DNA of 64,000 nt from Isoetes taiwanensis (lineage: Eukaryota > Streptophyta > Lycopodiopsida > Isoetales > Isoetaceae). Made by a program: the position numbers and the translations under genes. Where the stretch lies: contig JAJEKV010000010.1 of the NCBI GenBank assembly GCA_021234155.1, positions 15,159,329 through 15,223,328 on the forward strand, in the 5' to 3' direction. A model generated the notes under the pieces. The model saw only the letters and a program-made list of their open reading frames with translations, was not told the origin of the DNA and made no database searches. This document shows, one piece after another, positions 50,430 through 61,217 of the stretch (the first letter of the stretch is position 1; each line of letters opens with the position of its first letter).

Positions 50430-53350
50430 TGTTGGAGCTGGAAATTCAAGCTACAAACGAAAAGCAATACCTAGATAGATATGAGTACCATTGTAGGTGA
50501 GCGAAAGGTGCATATTGAGAACTTGGTACAGTAACTCGGGTCAAGACAAGACAACACGCTACGTAGAGAAAATAGAATATATAACAACTAAAATGTTGTA
50601 GAAATAAGAGATTGATTAGTCCTAAAGAACATGCATCAAGCTTTTGGAGACCGGCTTTGGTAAGCTAAGATTTAAGCCACCGGGTGAAGCTTGGGCTTTT
50701 GGCCGAAGCATTCTCGAAGGGAAAGGATTTGGGAGATTTTTGAGGCGATATTGAAGTAGCGTTAGATTCAGGTTTCCACGTGATTGTTTGCCAAAATGCG
50801 CCTGCTTGCACACAAGAAATGGGTGTTCGCTTTCTGGGTACAATATGACTTCGCTGGTCGGGTTTTTTTTTTTATTATGATAATATTTCCTCGAGGATTC
50901 AAGCGAGTTGTATATTATGCTGAAGCTCTTACCCCAGAAACAACAGAATCTGAACATGGCTCCAAACATCTCGGCTTCTTGAATAGGCTTCCATCAAGAA
51001 GATTTTGAAGCAAGGGTACAAGGCCTCTATTTAGCCGCCAAATTGCACAACAATATGGATTCAGAGATAAACGCTTTTGCACATGTTGGTAAAATGGCTA
51101 TGAAAAAGTCAAAGATGGGAGCTCGCAAATGTTTGTAGCTCCGATCAAATATGAAGGGTTTTGAAGTTAAAGCAAAATATAATTTTGCAAGCAAATGTAG
51201 TATGCAAAAATATATGGGAATTTCTGCAAATTTTAATTTTGGTAATGACCTTCTGCGGTTTGGATTGATAGGCCTACTATACATTTAGAGGATTTATGTT
51301 ACAGTGTGGCCTCAATGCAAACGAGAGGTATATAATCATATCCTCAAGTTCAACATGGTTTTCAAATGTTTGCGTAAATTATCTGATGAAATGGTTCATG
51401 GAGTAGTTCTTGGGTGAAGAACATGCTCAATATTTAAATTGAAAAGCTTCTTCATAGGCCGCAACGACGGCAATTCCTCAATTGGCGTCAAGGTAATACT
51501 TAATCAATTCTTCATTTCACCGCTTCTATCTCAGGCATACAATTCCATAGCAAGCTCGGCCTTATTCACTTCTACCAATAAACCCTTTTTTGCGCCCTCA
51601 GGTGTTTATTGACAAACAATTTATGATCCTTACATTGACATTTAGATGTTTTGTAGCAGCTTTGAGGATATATCTCTACATTAGGACCGACCATCCACTC
51701 TTTTATATATCAATAATTGAGCTACATAAACTAATACAAGGAATTAATATCTCTTTTTGCTCCGGTTTTTGTATGAGCTATCTCTGTCACCAAATTGTAT
51801 GACATCCCTTTACTCTTATCGCCCACTTCAAGGTTCATTCCAATGTCCAAAGCATGTTGAACCAAACTTCAAAGAAATATGGAATTATTGTAGCCTAAGT
51901 TGTTGAACCAAATTTCTAAGCAATTGTAGCTTAAGCAATGTCGTTGAGTTTTGTTGGATTGTTGTGAATCCTACAAATTTTCCGAAAGTAACCTATTTGT
52001 TTTAGTGAACTTGCTTAATTAGTAACTGGAAAACGAGACTAGAGAGTTTGATGTTTCGCGGATATTCTTTATTTTAGCATATGCCATAATGCATTTCGTG
52101 ATCACATGAATTCATCCGAATATGGTTGAGCATGTTATGGCTTAAAATAAAAATACTGGATCGCACTAGCACTGCCTCGAAGATGCTCGAGGAGGAAAGA
52201 GATGTGCAAGAATATGTCTCGCACTGCCTTTGAAGATGCTCGAGGAGGAAAGAGAGATACAAGAATAGGTGTCTCGATCTATCGACCAACAAGATAGCAT
52301 CTCCAACTACTAAATTTTTGGGCTTACGAGCATACATGCCCTTTCTACATTTATGGTGATACAATTGACAAATAAAGTATCAATCGCATTATAACGACAT
52401 TAATTTCACATGGTATAAACGAGTTTTCCACCACCATGTTTGTTACAGCATGATAATCGCAGACTCCAAAAAACTAGGCGAGATGTTCAGAAGAAAGACA
52501 TGCACTTCCCTCCGGCCTGCTAAAAGACCAGCAATTCCAAAGCACACAGCGCCCCAACTATGCATATCTATGTGAAAGATAGTGGTTGGTGCAACTACCA
52601 AGTGCAAAGGTGCATCTAAGTAAGAAAAGGACAAAGATGCGTATTATATTTATGTGAATAAGGTAGTGGTTATAAACCTTAACAAAGTCATTTGAAATAA
52701 TGAACAAGCGTATATTTATACTGTTAGTTATTTTACTATAACTCATATTATTGGATGAAATAGTTGCAAAATGGCATTTCTGCACCCATATTTGAAGTCG
52801 CTTTGGGGTCCGTCTGGAACTCCTCGCTGCATGTACTCTCCCGGAGGACCTTGGATCTAATAGAGCATGAACTATGTCACGCTGGATTTGCAAGAAAGAA
52901 CAAGAAAAGAGAATGGTGATGGTGAAAGAAAATAATGTGACCACAATAATCGAGGAAATGTTCTGATAACAATGAAATACATGAGCTCGTAATCGAGAGG
53001 GAACAAAATTGAGACAAGACTCAAAACCTTATCTAAAAATCATGTGCTAGTTTCGCTATATATATATAGTAATAATGGCCTTTGGCCCAAAATAGACTCT
53101 CTCGACTATTCTCTGCGGCCACCCCTTGAAGAAAGCCCGACGCAGGTGAATGTTGGCGGCCTCTTCAAAGCCTATAATCACGCCGACGCCGACGCTAGTA
53201 GTGACGGGCCGCTACTTGTCGAGCGGGCGCCTGACGCCAGCGTGGTCTTTGTCTCACAGGACCATCAGCTGGTCTCTGCGGAGCCTTTGACGGACCCGCG
53301 CCTTGGCCAGGACTTGGACTTGACTTGGTCCGTCAGATGATGAATAGTCC
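50430..53350 (-). repeat. LTR of large gypsy element (right; 5' LTR in element sense)
   Basis: Begins TGTTGGAGCTGGAAATTCAAG. It matches the left LTR to about 52000 and again from about 52965 (CATGAGCTCGTAATCGAGAG, then GGCCTTTGGCCCAAAATAGA) to at least 53150. The roughly 900 bases between are largely absent from the left LTR, which explains its greater length. The outer end is uncertain. Confidence 0.7.
52169..52274. repeat. Two-copy tandem repeat, 52-base period
   Basis: GCACTGCCTCGAAGATGCTC and GCACTGCCTTTGAAGATGCTC begin successive units, both followed by GAGGAGGAAAGAGA. It lies inside the extra segment of the right LTR. Confidence 0.85.
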
Positions 53351-54484
53351 CTTGCATCAGGAGGCACAGGACTACCGTAAGCCACCATATTTTGGCCCAC
53401 CCTTAAAACAACACCTGTATATGTTTCGCTACATGTTTATTATTGCATATGATCACACACTCATGTTTGGAGGAATTCTTTTATAGTAGAGATAACTTAT
53501 AAACAAATAATTTCCACTGCTTTTTGTTATTGTATATTGCATATGATCACACTCATAAGCTTAGAGGAATTTGCTTTTATAATACATGTATAAGGTGAAT
53601 GTACATATATGAAACCTTTTTTAGCAAATAATGGCTATCCTTTACTCATTAGATATATGTTAAATCATCTCTACTTTCCTCTTATATGCTTATCTAATGT
53701 ATATTTACATGAGAATATCCATTTCAGGCCAGAGCTATTAGCCATGTATCAAAAGCCAATCTTAGGGTGTGTTGATACTAGGGTTTGCAACCTTAGCCTA
53801 GCAACATTGGGCTTGGTTTCCTATATTATGCATAAAATAAAATGGTTGTGGATATACTATATGTGTGAAAAACTCATGTGTCGCTATTGTAGCAGGAAAC
53901 ATTTACAAGTTTCTGAATTTACAGCCAAAGAACTGGCAATCTTTAACTAGTATAGTATAGTAGTATATATAGTATATATACAACTCCAATGCTTTTCATG
54001 TTTCATTCTTTTTTCTCGGCCATTTCACTTATATCGATTTTCATATCCCATTAAGGATCACAAATTGCACCGCCTCCCTGTTCTTCTCTCTTGAAAGCAA
54101 GGGTGCATATGCATAAAAAGGCAACCAAATTGAGAATGAAGGTCATCGTGGGTAGGGTTTTTGAGGAGCAAATTCGCGTTAGATACCATCCTTGTCCATA
54201 TCGTCAACTGTTCGAAAGTGCTAAGGATTGAATATAAGTATACAACCGCGGGCGGTGTGGTAACAAGTGCTCACCGCAGTAACTAAGGATTTAAACTAGT
54301 GAACCATGACGGGTTTTCACTCTGCCCTCCCACCCGAGGCAACCCTCTCGTAAGAAAGACCTTTGTTTCTATAGATACACGCGCAATTTTTTCAAGACGC
54401 TGGCTACATCCTTTGAATCCAGGCTCAAAACCCGGGTGATCAGCAGTTGAACTTCCGGGTTTTTCTTGCCACCACTCCTTCCTC
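53351..54484. other. Spacer between gypsy element and LINE
   Basis: No gene was recognised. A 113-codon plus-strand frame at 53609-53950 has no motif I know. A near-duplicate phrase, ATTGCATATGATCACAC, occurs at about 53442 and 53537. Sequence just before 54485 may belong to the copia element whose pol continues after the LINE at 61.2 kb, but I could not recognise copia protein there. Confidence 0.35.
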
Positions 54485-54495
54485 AACATTTGCCA
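54485..54495. repeat. Left target-site duplication of the LINE
   Basis: AACATTTGCCA here is repeated directly after the poly(A) tail at 61207-61217. Its first AA overlaps the A-run in the right copy, so the certain shared part is CATTTGCCA. Confidence 0.6.
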
Positions 54496-54693
54496 CTAGA
54501 TCGTGACTAGGAAGGCGATGGCGGGCGGCGGCGCAACCTTAGCGCCTTTCGTATCGGAGACGGGACGTCTGTGTATACGGGTAAGTCGCACTGCTCAATC
54601 TCTTGGGGCTCTCCCTTGTTTCTGCCTGATCCTCCCACTGCCTTTTAGCCGCTATATCCCCTCACCGCCGTCCTTAACTGCTGGATATTTAAT

Positions 54694-56822
54694 CATGGAT
54701 AGTGGACCCACCCAATCCAATCACCGCCAAAGGATGCTTCCCCGCCTCCGCCTAACATGCATAAGGCAAAGCCACCATGTTGTTGCGCCTTGTCTCCCAT
54801 TGCCCTCACTGTAAACCCCAATCAAGATCACCTTCTGACAAATCAAGGAAAAATGGTGGATGCCTTGCCTTGTATCGGCCCGGCCTCAAGGAGCTCCGGA
54901 TTGGGACAACTATGCTGTCAGGAAAACTCTAGCTTCCCAAGACCGGCCACGCCAATTCTACTCAAACAATGAATGGCTCGAACGCATTTCCAACAAGAAG
55001 CCCGAGCAACTCTCGCAACAATCGACATAAGGTATCCATCTCAACTTTGATTCGGTTAAAGCTAGATTCTCTCATCTAGATAAAGTTGCGATTATTGGCT
55101 GGACCCGAGAAAGAAGGCATTAAGCTTGATGTCGAGCCCTCAAGAATTCTTCACCAGACCGAAGCATTCCAAATCTCTACGCATCTAATCGGCTTCACCA
55201 ATTTTCTTTATGGTGGAACTCGCCTCCCTGAGGCTTCTAACCCCGTCTTGCAACAAGGCGATTCATCACTTGGGATTCCAGAAGTTTCAAAATGGGACTA
55301 CAAATTCAATCCTCTGCTGGAGTCCTCCTTTGTGGTATTTGTCTCCTCGTCATGACTCCTCAACCCAAGAGCAACGAATGCCGACCGCTCGTAGTCCTCG
55401 CTTAATCATGGGCATTTCATCTCGTCCACTTTAAACCTCGACCGCCCCATAGCTTTTGTTCAGCTTTGGATCTTTGCGACCCTATCCCCAAGAGATTGAA
55501 TTTTTGACTTATTTGGTACTAAATGTGTTTTTCCTGAGCCGGAGTGGTCTTCCTCTGTATGTGCAATCTGCAACAAAGACTACATGGTGGACAAAATGTC
55601 AACCCGTCCACCCTATGAATATTGATAGTGGGAATCAACACGTTTCTTCTCAGAGAAATTTCCTCTCCGGTATCAGATTGCCAAGAACCATCGGCAACAA
55701 ACAATGAAGGTGGTATTCAACATTATAATATCAATGGGAGTCGAGAAGAAATCAAAGAAGGAAAATACAAAGAGAAAAAATCAGTAAGCAAATTATGATC
55801 TTCAATGCATTACGTTAAGCCTTGCTGGTGAAAGAAACACCGAAGAGATTCAGAAATACCTGAACATCAAGGTTCCTTCAAAGGGCATTGCTGAATATCT
55901 TGGGTAAGAACAAAAAAAAAGCAATTTCGCCCAACAAGGTGAATACATTGCGAAATTTAATAAGGAAAGCCCACCATTCAAAATTTATCGGGACTCTGAG
56001 TTTGAAATAGCAAAGAAATACTCTGTCCAACCAACCATTGGATGCGGTTCTTCTAAAATCTCAAACCAAACCTCCAATCAGTTTGCCCCTCTGGCAAGCT
56101 GCAATGATGATACCATTGAAGATCTCACTGAGGTGGATCAATCAGATAAGACATACCAGGCAGCCGACTCAGAGAAGGATAATTCTTTGACAGAAACAAA
56201 CAACCTCTTGAAAGGGAAAGATAAGCAAGTACATGGAAAGAAGCCTTCTGGAACACAGAAAGATTCATCTCCCCGAAAGACTTCTGGACAAGAAGGAATA
56301 TATGAACAACCTGGGAGTGTGGCTCAATCAATTAACATCCCTCTCCTTCCCACTGATAACTTCTCCCTCTCACCCTCATCTCCCCCATGCCCGGAAGACA
56401 TCCAATCCTCTTGTGACTTGACCATCAATTGCAGGGGCTTGGCTGACAAAAATAGTTCTGAAGATGTGGATACAGTGGAGCAAGTACAAGTACAAGAATT
56501 TCTTCAAGAGACATCTCATCAAAAACCAACTCAACAAGTCAAGCAACCTATCCAGGTAAGTGACTCAACTCTTGGTTTAGAAAAAACTTCCTCTGTGTTC
56601 TTCAACTACAACCCAGAGTGTGATGAGTTAGATAGCATAGAATCTGAGGCCCAGATCCCAGACTCCCCGGATGGATCCAAATATTTGCTCTCAGATATCA
56701 GCAATATCCCTACCCCTAAAAGGAAGGGTAGAGGCAAAGCAAAGAATTATAAGGATTTGCCAAAAAGTGGACCCGCAACTAATACCAGAGACTCTGCTAT
56801 CAGACTCAGTCAATCTTGTTAA
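54694..56822 (+). pseudogene. LINE ORF1 (gag-like), frameshifted at its N-terminal side
   Basis: The candidate start is near 54694 (MDSGPTQSNHRQR). The N-terminal two thirds switch frame several times. Pieces include 55086-55355 and a cysteine-containing stretch SVCAICNKDYMVDK near 55553-55595, where plant LINE ORF1 proteins often have a zinc knuckle. The C-terminal part is open to the stop at 56820; the frame can be followed from about 56020 (before the first Met at 56133). It is Ser, Pro, Gln and acid rich and ends with a basic stretch (KRKGRGKAKNYK), typical of the low-complexity tail of these proteins. The role by family is binding LINE RNA into a ribonucleoprotein particle. Confidence 0.7.
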
Positions 56823-56863
56823 TTGGCCTCTCTCTCTTTTCCTCCTTTCTCTCCTCCTAAGAA

Positions 56864-57937
56864 ATGAGAATTATCTCATGGAACCTTAGGGGCATTAAAG
56901 GCCCTGTCAAAAGAAGGCGCTTCATTTCTCAGATTAGGGAATTCAAAGCTGATGTTATCCTTCTCCAAGAACATCATCTCCCCTTGTTCGAAGCCTCCAA
57001 TCTCGGAAGTTGGATTCAAGATAAATCTTCCTCAATCTTCATCCCAGCTCAAGGAACCAAAGCTGGTATTGCAACTATTTGGAAAGATCTTGATGTGTAT
57101 GACCTATTCAATAGCCCAGCCAACTTCTGGCAAGCAATCTGCTGCAACATTGCTGGAAATAAGATTGGCATTTTAAATGTTTATGCCCCTACTGAGCCTA
57201 GAGATAGAACTCCAGTCTGGGAAGAAATCAACCTTTGGATGTCTTCCAGGAATGAGATTCAGGATTGGATTCTAGCTGGTGACTGGAATAACACTCCCAA
57301 CTGGGAGTTAAAACTTGGGAGTAAAATCAATATGTCTAGAGGGGAGAAAACTGCCTGGGATAATCTTATTAATACTCATGGCCTAATATATATCCCTTCT
57401 TCCAATGCTAAGTTTACCTGGAGTAATAAAAGAAATGGTCAAGACAGAACCTACTGCACCCTTGACAGATTCTATATCTCCAATCCCAATGCCAATTTTC
57501 TGGACAACTGTGTTGTGAATGGTGACGAGGGCAATATTCTTTCTGATCACTCTCCCCAAATTCTTGACACAGCTGATAGGCTTTTTGTTCATCCCAAATC
57601 CACTTCTCCCTTCAAGTTGAATACTAGCCTTCTCAACAAATTGGACTTTGTCAATGACTTTATCCAGTTCTATCAATCTAAGCCTCCTATAGGTACTCAC
57701 CAATCCATGAGCAACTTCAGTAAAAAGATAAAAGAATGTAAAGGTTGGATCAAAGAGTGGGGGAAACGATTCCATAAAAAATTAGTTGCTGAGAAGATTC
57801 AGCTGGTAACCTCCATCAAAGAAGTCAGACAGGGAATCCATTTGTCTCCAACCAACCCCTCTCTCCACCATCAGGAAGTTGAGCTAGAGAATAAATTTCA
57901 TAGCGTGGAAGAGAGAGAGCCAAAGAATGGCCCCTGA
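56864..57937 (+). CDS. LINE ORF2 endonuclease domain, open and then truncated
   Basis: 357 codons from ATG at 56864, 41 bases after the ORF1 stop. The endonuclease/exonuclease/phosphatase fold motifs are all present: SWNLRG at residues 5-10, the metal-binding Glu in LLQEHH at 33-38, NVYAP at 105-109, AGDWNN at 138-143, LDR at 200-202 and SDHS at 227-230. By family, this domain nicks the target DNA for target-primed reverse transcription in the nucleus. The frame stops where ORF2 would normally continue into RT; full plant L1 ORF2 exceeds 1,200 residues, so this is an N-terminal fragment caused by an indel near 57930. All catalytic residues appear intact. Confidence 0.9.
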   Translation: MRIISWNLRGIKGPVKRRRFISQIREFKADVILLQEHHLPLFEASNLGSWIQDKSSSIFIPAQGTKAGIATIWKDLDVYDLFNSPANFWQAICCNIAGNKIGILNVYAPTEPRDRTPVWEEINLWMSSRNEIQDWILAGDWNNTPNWELKLGSKINMSRGEKTAWDNLINTHGLIYIPSSNAKFTWSNKRNGQDRTYCTLDRFYISNPNANFLDNCVVNGDEGNILSDHSPQILDTADRLFVHPKSTSPFKLNTSLLNKLDFVNDFIQFYQSKPPIGTHQSMSNFSKKIKECKGWIKEWGKRFHKKLVAEKIQLVTSIKEVRQGIHLSPTNPSLHHQEVELENKFHSVEEREPKNGP

Positions 57938-60650
57938 GCCAAGATCAAGCTTTCATTATTCATATGGATAATTGGTGTACCAGCTTACTTCTTTCCGCAT
58001 CGGCTAAAAAGATGGTTAACAATGCCATTTCGCCTTATCAACAATAGCTCGGCAGTATTGAGGTAACTAATGACAAGGGAGATTGAGATTGAATTTCTAA
58101 TACTTACCAAAGCCTCTTTTCAAGACCTCCTCACAATGCATGCAAAGATCGTGGATGAGTGCTGCATCGATGTTTTCAACACCATTGAGCCCCCAGAACT
58201 CCTATGAATGAAGAGGTCTTGTTGCCCCTGATGAGTATGAAATCTGATACCCCGAATAATGGAAAAGGGTAAAGCCCTCAAATGTGATGTGGTTTCCGGA
58301 AATTTCTTTATTAAATTTTGGGAGATTATGAAAGAGAGGATTTCATTAACTTTGTGCAAGGCGCTTGGGGCTGCTAGCCTACACCCCGGCTCTAGCTTTA
58401 TAGCTTTGATCCCCAAAGTGAATTCTACTAAGAAGGGGATTTCGGTGCACGGAGACCAATCTCACCAATGCTATTCTATAAGTTATAGCTAAAAATCATA
58501 GCTACTAGATTATGAGCCACTCAAGATAATATAAGGAAGAACCAATCATTCCTAAGATGTTCATCCTAGATAACTACATAGTCAGCCTTCAGGCAATTCA
58601 TTGGAATAGGCTTTCCAAACGTAATCGTATGATTGTCAAGCTGATTTTAAAAGAGCTCTTTGACTCTATAAGGTGGGATTTTCAAAAGCACCGCACTGCT
58701 TAAGCATCCATCCTCCTAACGTAGAAAATTATGGGTCTTAATAAAATGCCTATATTCTCACCGCTTCATTAATCCAGTTCACAAATTTTTCCTATTGAAG
58801 TCGCACAGCTTCCTTGCCTCCCCCACCTTTTCTCTCAGATTGCTGAAATTTAACCCCGCTGGTGTTAGTTTGAGAGTTTAAACAAGCTCAAAGGCCTTTA
58901 AAATGCCTCTCGCTAATGACTATCTCATAATTATCCTTCAAGACGCTAGATGATACCTTCTTCATCATTCTCGGCCAATCGTGATTACTTCTCTTAATCC
59001 TATTCATCTTATTAAAAAGTTTTTGGGACTCACCGAGTGGTGTCAATATGGACAAATGCAAGATCCTTTAGAACGTTGGACCCTAATTTTGATACCTTTT
59101 GGGATAAAGATTGTGGAGCCAAATCAAGCTACTACTTTGTTGGCCTCCTCTTGCCATCAATCTCTAACAATAAGTGCTTGGGATCCAATCATAAACAGTA
59201 AGAAAAGAAAGTGGGTTGTTTGTAAAACTTTATGTCCTTTGTCGAAGAGTTACTTTAGCTTAACTCCATCCTAGCTAGCACTTCATGTCTATTATTCCTC
59301 TCGCCTCGAGAAGCGCATAAAAATCCTACAATCAACTTGAGCAAATCATAAGGAAATACATTTGGGATGGTATGCACTCGGGTGAGTTGGTCGGATATTG
59401 CTCTTCCTGTGAAGATGGGAGGGCTTGGCCGCAGCGATCTCCTCCTCAGCTCGCAAATTTCGAGCCAAGTACATATGGAAAGCGCATTCATGGAACGACT
59501 TCTAAAGTTCAATGTTCCGGATTGAGGCTAGTAAACCCTTTGGCAGCTCCACGCTGGAAACATGAGCTTCCCCGGGATTCTCGCTATACTCAATTTGATC
59601 CAGCTCCTAATACTTCCTCTATCATCGAATTTAATGAAAGCTTGGAACACCATCTCTCCCAGCTTATACTCATAAAGCCATCATCGATGTTAAAAAATGC
59701 CGATACTTCTTTGGTCGTGATGTCTTGCCAATGACCAAGCTCTCGTGTTCTAGTCAAGCTCAACATCCCATCCTTTTAAAAAATGGAGGTCTCACCGGGA
59801 TCACAAAAGTAAAGGATCTCGCATAATAAAGTTCAAAGATGGAAAAGTTGGGTCCTAAATTACCCTTATATGTTAAATGGGTCAATTGACCTATAGGAAG
59901 AATCTTCCTTCACATTATGTCCAAAATCTCGATGTTCAAGAATGTTTAGATAACCCCCAACCCATACCGATGCTAGAAGGTCAGGATGATATATTGTTAA
60001 GAATGCCTACAAAGCATTGCTCATACCAAACCCTCAAAGCCATTAAGCCGAGGGATGACCCAAGATAGACATATATTAAATCACTAAAAAAATATTATTT
60101 GATCTCCTATGCTCAACCCAAAATTAAGATATGTGTCCTGAAAATCCCCGTGAGATCATGGCATTCCTTCTTCCAAACAACCCCTCAATCACAATTGCTC
60201 CTCGGCCTTTGATACCAATTGTAGTTATGTTCCACCTGCTGAAACCATTCAACATATCTCTTTGCATGTCCAATATTCAAGAGTTTTGATTTGATCCCAC
60301 CTACCTCGAGCCCTTAAAGGTATCAACATTGGGAACAATAGATCCTTAAAATGTAGCTTCTAGCCTCAAGTAGCTGAAGAAAATTACTTTCAATACAATC
60401 AAGCACATCAATTCTATGGGTTGTTTGGTTGCATAGAAACATGGTGGCTTTTTAACCCAAGAGTTAACATCTCTGGATGAAGGTTGTACGGCGTGTTGAG
60501 GTGTAATAAGACAAAGAATGGCACATAAGAGACAATTTTAGAAGATGACTACTTAATCTGTAATGGAACAAACTAGGATCTTCATAGGTTCTAGTGGTTT
60601 TTGTATGTAGCAAAGATGAACCTAACAGTTGATGTGCTTTGTCTCATACG
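57938..60650 (+). pseudogene. LINE ORF2 reverse transcriptase and C-terminal region, frameshifted
   Basis: Continues the endonuclease in changing frames. RT is recognisable at 58259-58492 by FFIKFWEIMKERI and GSSFIALIPKV, the conserved lead into the RT fingers. Near 58630 a MIVKLDFKRAF-like block, which should contain the first catalytic Asp, is readable across frames. Near 59385-59450 a stretch resembling the GGLG-type block of plant LINE C-termini is present. Near 60200-60290 Cys and His residues with PPAETIQHISLH match the zf-RVT zinc-binding region. Numerous stops make it non-functional. The YxDD site should be near 58900-59000 but could not be read. Confidence 0.75.
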
Positions 60651-60674
60651 TAGCCACTGCATTCAATCACAACT

Positions 60675-61112
60675 GTGCCTCCCAAAACCACGATTGAAGA
60701 CCCTCCTGAGGGTGCCCTCGACTCTTTGGCTCTTACAATAGTCGAGTATCCCTGGATGTTCTTCCAAATTGCCTTCCTCATATGTCTCTCATTATGTCGC
60801 GATGGATACCGATGTTGTCCCTTTGGATCGGCTCCCTTCCTCACTTTTGAGCCTTTCTACCTGAGGAGCAGCTATACTGCTCGTGAATATGTACTCACCA
60901 TCATAGGCGCATTTGTCGAAAAGGGTGGAAGAATTGTCTTCTGTAAAACTCAGCTTTGGTTGTATGTTTTGCCCCGAATATTCACAGATTCTTTGGGTTT
61001 GGGTACTAACCTACGCTGCATAGTCAAGGGACATGTCGAGGATGCTTTTGTCACTCCCCGCTGGGTGCTAGCTTCTGAGGACTCCTTTCATGTATTCCTT
61101 TCCGAGGCGTAA
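60675..61112 (+). CDS. Open frame in the LINE 3' portion, unknown
   Basis: 145 codons open on the plus strand, ending 82 bases before the poly(A). The composition is mixed, with an aromatic-rich first half and blocks such as SYTAREYVLTIIGAFVEKGG. It lies where some plant L1 elements have an RNase H-like or additional C-terminal domain, but I do not see the RNase H catalytic pattern. It may be the last part of ORF2 in a restored frame, or chance. The start is uncertain because an upstream frame is likely to feed into it. Confidence 0.35.
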   Translation: MPPKTTIEDPPEGALDSLALTIVEYPWMFFQIAFLICLSLCRDGYRCCPFGSAPFLTFEPFYLRSSYTAREYVLTIIGAFVEKGGRIVFCKTQLWLYVLPRIFTDSLGLGTNLRCIVKGHVEDAFVTPRWVLASEDSFHVFLSEA

Positions 61113-61193
61113 GGCTAATCTCCTAGTATGGATTTTTACTATCCCCTACTCCACTTCATGTAATCTCTTATGATTAATATAAATCTTCCCTTC

Positions 61194-61208
61194 AAAAAAA
61201 AAAAAAAA
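61194..61208 (+). other. LINE poly(A) tail
   Basis: Fifteen consecutive A residues follow ATATAAATCTTCCCTTC, the kind of pre-poly(A) end seen in plant L1 elements. It marks the 3' end of the element. Confidence 0.9.
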
Positions 61209-61217
61209 CATTTGCCA
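61207..61217. repeat. Right target-site duplication of the LINE
   Basis: AACATTTGCCA matches 54485-54495. Beyond it the copies differ slightly (ATCGCTC versus CTAGATCG). Confidence 0.6.

Larger units (their letters stand above)
37860..53350 (-). mobile_element. Large Ty3/gypsy retrotransposon with very long LTRs
   Basis: Terminal repeats at 37860-39930 and 50430-53350 bracket minus-strand gag, protease, RT, RNase H and integrase remnants in Ty3/gypsy order. The total is about 15 kb. The RT, RNase H and integrase wording resembles non-chromoviral (OTA, Tat/Athila-side) plant elements, although lineage assignment needs a tree. About 6 kb separates integrase from the 3' LTR. Part of that space (39.9-42.9 kb) looks like antisense coding sequence, as in some Tat-clade elements. 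The outer right boundary is approximate, and neither the primer site nor a target-site duplication could be confirmed. Confidence 0.8.
54496..61208 (+). mobile_element. Near full-length plant L1-type LINE
   Basis: The element runs from a probable target-site duplication at 54485-54495 to a 15-base poly(A) at 61194-61208, about 6.7 kb. It has the standard plant L1 plan: a short GC-rich 5' region, ORF1 with an RNA-binding-type protein, ORF2 with apurinic endonuclease-like domain, reverse transcriptase and a C-terminal Cys/His region, then a short 3' tail. Everything is on the plus strand. The endonuclease domain is open, but the rest of ORF2 is broken, so it is not autonomous as given. Confidence 0.88.

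Noticed and set aside
54283-54489. Host exon on the minus strand just left of the LINE
   Set aside because: Only 68 codons, no motif, and it ends at the LINE insertion site; it is probably part of the disrupted element.
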